From Nitrospira sp. (GTDB taxonomy: Bacteria; Nitrospirota; Nitrospiria; Nitrospirales; Nitrospiraceae): a stretch of DNA of 64,000 nucleotides. Location: positions 114,322 to 178,321 of the forward strand of contig JAURZE010000033.1 of the NCBI GenBank assembly GCA_030653545.1. Reading direction: 5' to 3'. Below the pieces are notes generated by a model. That model worked only from the letters and a program-made list of their open reading frames with translations, ran no database searches and had not been told where the DNA came from. The position numbers and the translations under genes are program-made. Shown here piece by piece: positions 61,801 through 64,000 of the stretch. Numbering within the stretch: the stretch's first letter is position 1; each line of letters begins with the position of its first letter.

Positions 61801-61829
61801 TTGACCGCGAGAACCGCGGCTGGTAAAAT
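61801..61829 (+). promoter_or_regulatory. Sigma70-type promoter of the LOG-family gene
   Basis: TTGACC (61801-61806), 17-base spacer, TAAAAT (61824-61829). Each element is one base off consensus. The ATG at 61868 lies 38 bases after the -10. Confidence 0.55.
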
Positions 61830-61867
61830 TTTCCTGAATCATTCTTGCTCACCCTCACAGGCTATTT

Positions 61868-62923
61868 ATGGACTCCCCTATGAAATCCACGCAAAACCGC
61901 CCACGCACGATACTTTCCAACGATGAGATTCTGACCCAAATTCGCGCTCTCCTGGATAGCCCTGAAGACGATCTTCAGGCAGCACTGATGAAGGAGCTCC
62001 TGACCGGCTTTTTAAAGCTGCATGACTCGCATCTGGACCTCTTAGATCTGAAGATCATCAATCGCGCGGTCAAGGAACTGCGCCATGCTTTTGCCGTGTT
62101 CAACGGCTACCGCGATCGGCGGAAGGTCAGCATCTTTGGCTCCGCGCGCACGCCCTCCGATGACCCCAACTATCAGTTGGCCCACCAGTTTGCAGAACAA
62201 GTGGTGAAAGCCGGCTACATGGTCATTACGGGCGGCGCAGACGGGATCATGCGTGCCTCACAGGAAGGTGCCGGGCGTGAAAACAGTTTCGGGGTCAACA
62301 TCATGCTCCCCTTCGAGCAAGGCGCGAATTCGACCATCGCCAATGATCCCAAGCTCATTACGTTCAAGTATTTTTTCACCCGCAAACTGATGTTCCAAAA
62401 GGAAGCGAGTGCCATCGCCCTGTTCCCGGGAGGCTTCGGCACCCACGACGAAGGCTTTGAAATCATGACGCTGGCGCAAACCGGCAAGAGCGACCCGCAG
62501 CCAATTGTCTGCCTCCAGGCACCCGGCTGCGATTATTGGGACGACTGGTCCGCGTTCATCGTAAAACAACTCCTGAAACGACGGCTGATCAATGAGGAAG
62601 ACCTTAGCCTGTTTAAGATTGTGAACTCCGCGGAAGCCGCCGTGGAAGAAATCGCGAAATTCTATCGCCGGTACCATTCCATCCGATTCGTCGGGCGACT
62701 GATGGCAATGCGGCTAAACTCCCCCATTTCCGAAAAACATCTCGAACAGATCCAGACGCAGTTCAGCGATCTACTTTCCGAAGGGCAGTTTGAACTGCGG
62801 GCGGCTCTTGAAGAGGAACTCGACGAACCCGCTCTTGCGAAGCTCCCTCGGCTGGTCTTCCCTTTCAACCGTCGGAGCGCCGGACGACTTCGCCAGCTCA
62901 TCGATTATGTGAATAGTCTTTGA
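61868..62923 (+). CDS. LOG-family (lysine decarboxylase-like) protein
   Basis: The 351-residue protein has the LOG core: VSIFGSARTPSDDPNYQLAHQFAEQVVKAGYMVITGGADGIMRAS and FPGGFGTHDEGFEIMTLAQTGK (PGGxGTxxE motif). LOG enzymes release ribose 5-phosphate from nucleoside monophosphates; in bacteria this is nucleotide salvage-like. It has a longer N-terminal helix and a C-terminal tail of about 90 residues beyond the core. ATG at 61868 or 61880 may start it. Confidence 0.9.
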   Translation: MDSPMKSTQNRPRTILSNDEILTQIRALLDSPEDDLQAALMKELLTGFLKLHDSHLDLLDLKIINRAVKELRHAFAVFNGYRDRRKVSIFGSARTPSDDPNYQLAHQFAEQVVKAGYMVITGGADGIMRASQEGAGRENSFGVNIMLPFEQGANSTIANDPKLITFKYFFTRKLMFQKEASAIALFPGGFGTHDEGFEIMTLAQTGKSDPQPIVCLQAPGCDYWDDWSAFIVKQLLKRRLINEEDLSLFKIVNSAEAAVEEIAKFYRRYHSIRFVGRLMAMRLNSPISEKHLEQIQTQFSDLLSEGQFELRAALEEELDEPALAKLPRLVFPFNRRSAGRLRQLIDYVNSL

Positions 62924-62992
62924 CGAGTACGACAGGCGATTTAACCGCCCCTTTAGTCCACCCCCGTACGCATGGTATTGTGGCGAATTACT

Positions 62993-63865
62993 ATGAGTGA
63001 TTCGCCACGCAGCCGCCAGTTCAGTACTCCCCCAAGCGCCGTCCTGTATCATGCAGACTGTGCGGATGGATTTGGCGCAGCCTGGGCCATTTGGAAACAA
63101 TATCCCGCGGCGCGATTTATTCCCGTCAAGCACGGGAATCCTCCTCCCGCAGATATCAAAGACCAGCACGTCGTGATCGTCGACTTCAGCTACTCACGCC
63201 CGATTCTCGAAACGATGGCCGCTGAAACAAAAAACCTGTTGATCCTCGATCACCACATCACCGCCGAACAATCTCTCGCCGGCCTTCCCTATGCCTATTT
63301 TGACATGAAGAAGTCAGGCGCGGTCTTGGGATGGGAATGGGCGCACGGCACTTCGGCTCCTTGGCTGCTGCAATATATCCAAGACAAGGATCTCTGGAAT
63401 TGGGCGTTACCGGGCAGCCGAGAAATCAACGCCGCCATTGCATCCTATCCATTCGACTTCCAACGATGGAATCGATTCAGCCAGCCAGAATTGGAACAAG
63501 AGGGGACGGCGATCCTTCGATACGAACAGGAACTCGTCGGGAAGCTCGCCGCTCAGGCCGTGATGGTCGAGTTTCAAGGCGCCGTTATCCCGTCCGTCCA
63601 GAGCGCCATCCTCACTAGTCAGATCGGGGAACGCCTCTCGCCGGACCATCCGTTCTGCCTGATCTGGCACGACCGGGATAACCGTCGCTACTTCAGTATG
63701 CGGTCCCGTGAAGACAGCACCGATGTGGGAAGCATTGCGGCTTCTTTTGGCGGCGGGGGCCATACCCACGCAGCCGGATTTTCTGTGCCTCTGAATGCCG
63801 ATGGAACGCTCCCCTCAAACCCGGATCTGCCCCGTCCCATCATTGATCGTCGCCGAACGCCCTAG
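62993..63865 (+). CDS. DHH-family phosphoesterase
   Basis: The 290-residue protein has a DHH domain (YHADCADGFGAAWAIW, VIVDFSYSRPIL, LLILDHHITAEQ) and a DHHA1-like C-terminus with SIAASFGGGGHTHAAGF. The metal-binding Asp and His residues of motifs I, III and IV are visible. DHH enzymes cleave phosphodiester bonds in oligonucleotides or cyclic dinucleotides. No S1 or CBS domain is fused, so it is a short stand-alone type. The start at 62993 begins with the conserved part; 62972 is also open. Confidence 0.87.
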   Translation: MSDSPRSRQFSTPPSAVLYHADCADGFGAAWAIWKQYPAARFIPVKHGNPPPADIKDQHVVIVDFSYSRPILETMAAETKNLLILDHHITAEQSLAGLPYAYFDMKKSGAVLGWEWAHGTSAPWLLQYIQDKDLWNWALPGSREINAAIASYPFDFQRWNRFSQPELEQEGTAILRYEQELVGKLAAQAVMVEFQGAVIPSVQSAILTSQIGERLSPDHPFCLIWHDRDNRRYFSMRSREDSTDVGSIAASFGGGGHTHAAGFSVPLNADGTLPSNPDLPRPIIDRRRTP

Positions 63866-63937
63866 TGTAGTGATACATAAATAGCTTTACTTATTATACC
63901 GTACGGGTATACTCCTCCCCAAGAGGAGGACTGGCCT

Positions 63938-64000
63938 ATGCGCATTGCCCCGTCCCTGCAGCTGACTGATCCCGAACGCCAGCAACTGGCGCAGTGGGCG
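63938..64000 (+). mobile_element. IS630-family transposase, 5-prime end (cut by window edge)
   Basis: The reading frame starts at an ATG 7 bases after AAGAGGAGGA and gives MRIAPSLQLTDPERQQLAQ, continuing past the right edge. This N-terminus (helix-turn-helix leading segment with LTDPERQQL) is typical of IS630-type transposases. The 72 bases before it (63866-63937) are AT-rich and probably contain the left inverted repeat. The right half and the second terminal repeat are outside the window. Confidence 0.7.

Noticed and set aside
1..64000. Search for tRNA, rRNA, CRISPR arrays, prophage or defence islands
   Set aside because: I saw no T-arm-like GTTCGAATCC elements with paired acceptor ends, no regular spaced repeats and no phage or defence genes; only the IS630-type start at the right edge is mobile.

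Overview
The window is about 64 kb of moderately GC-rich bacterial chromosome, densely coded on both strands. It carries no tRNA, rRNA, CRISPR array or phage block that I could find. Gene content and order suggest a member of the Nitrospirota, most likely Nitrospira. The hints are the rny-ymdB-xseA-xseB-tlyA-epimerase run beside zapA/zapB, an F0-only ATP synthase operon, a truncated haemoglobin fused to a cytochrome P460 domain, and arsM/arsS. This is an inference from gene content, not a marker-gene proof.

Layout. 1-12.4 kb: the end of an ABC-F ATPase, a sodium/solute symporter, a PilZ protein, a HEAT-repeat exported protein, a minus-strand chain of small enzymes (tag, DUF5069, a C39-like peptidase, a GNAT, an alpha/beta hydrolase, a methyltransferase, small proteins, prfC), a nitrilase-family amidohydrolase and a CPA1 Na+/H+ antiporter. 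13-21.9 kb: a plus-strand accessory region built around an ECF42-type sigma factor. It holds three YCII/DGPF proteins, a glyoxalase-fold protein, SRPBCC and DUF1579 proteins, a lipoprotein, an Asp-box propeller protein, a ThiS/MoaD-like protein, a methyltransferase and a TfoX-N protein. Three near-identical promoter elements (TGTCGATTTC, 12-13 bases, then CGACTA) precede three of its transcription units and form a self-contained predicted ECF regulon. 22-27.5 kb: the haemoglobin-P460 lipoprotein, arsM-arsS and hflK-hflC.

27.5-41 kb is mostly minus strand: fhs, an M23 peptidase with a clear terminator, cutA, a plus-strand rhodanese with a good sigma70-type promoter, then the housekeeping run from slt through zapB, zapA, rny, ymdB, xseA, xseB and tlyA to the epimerase. 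A 502-base gap between zapA and rny has no convincing protein and is a place to test for 6S RNA. 41-53 kb: rlmN, a catalytic plus non-catalytic M16 pair, larE, the F0 operon (atpI, atpB, atpE, atpF, minus strand), pabB-pabC, a lytic transglycosylase, and nadB with a lipoprotein. 53-64 kb: a 31-residue bS22/mS38-type ribosomal protein, a small DUF6812-like protein, an MsbA-type exporter, dinB, an exported protein, maf, a dihydrouridine synthase, a DUF692/MbnB-like putative iron oxidase, a CBS-PilZ protein, a LOG-family protein, a DHH phosphoesterase, and the start of an IS630-type transposase cut by the window edge.

The points most worth a second look are the ECF42 promoter set, the haemoglobin-P460 fusion, the DUF692-like gene with all nine expected metal-ligand positions but no recognisable partner, and the tiny ribosomal protein.
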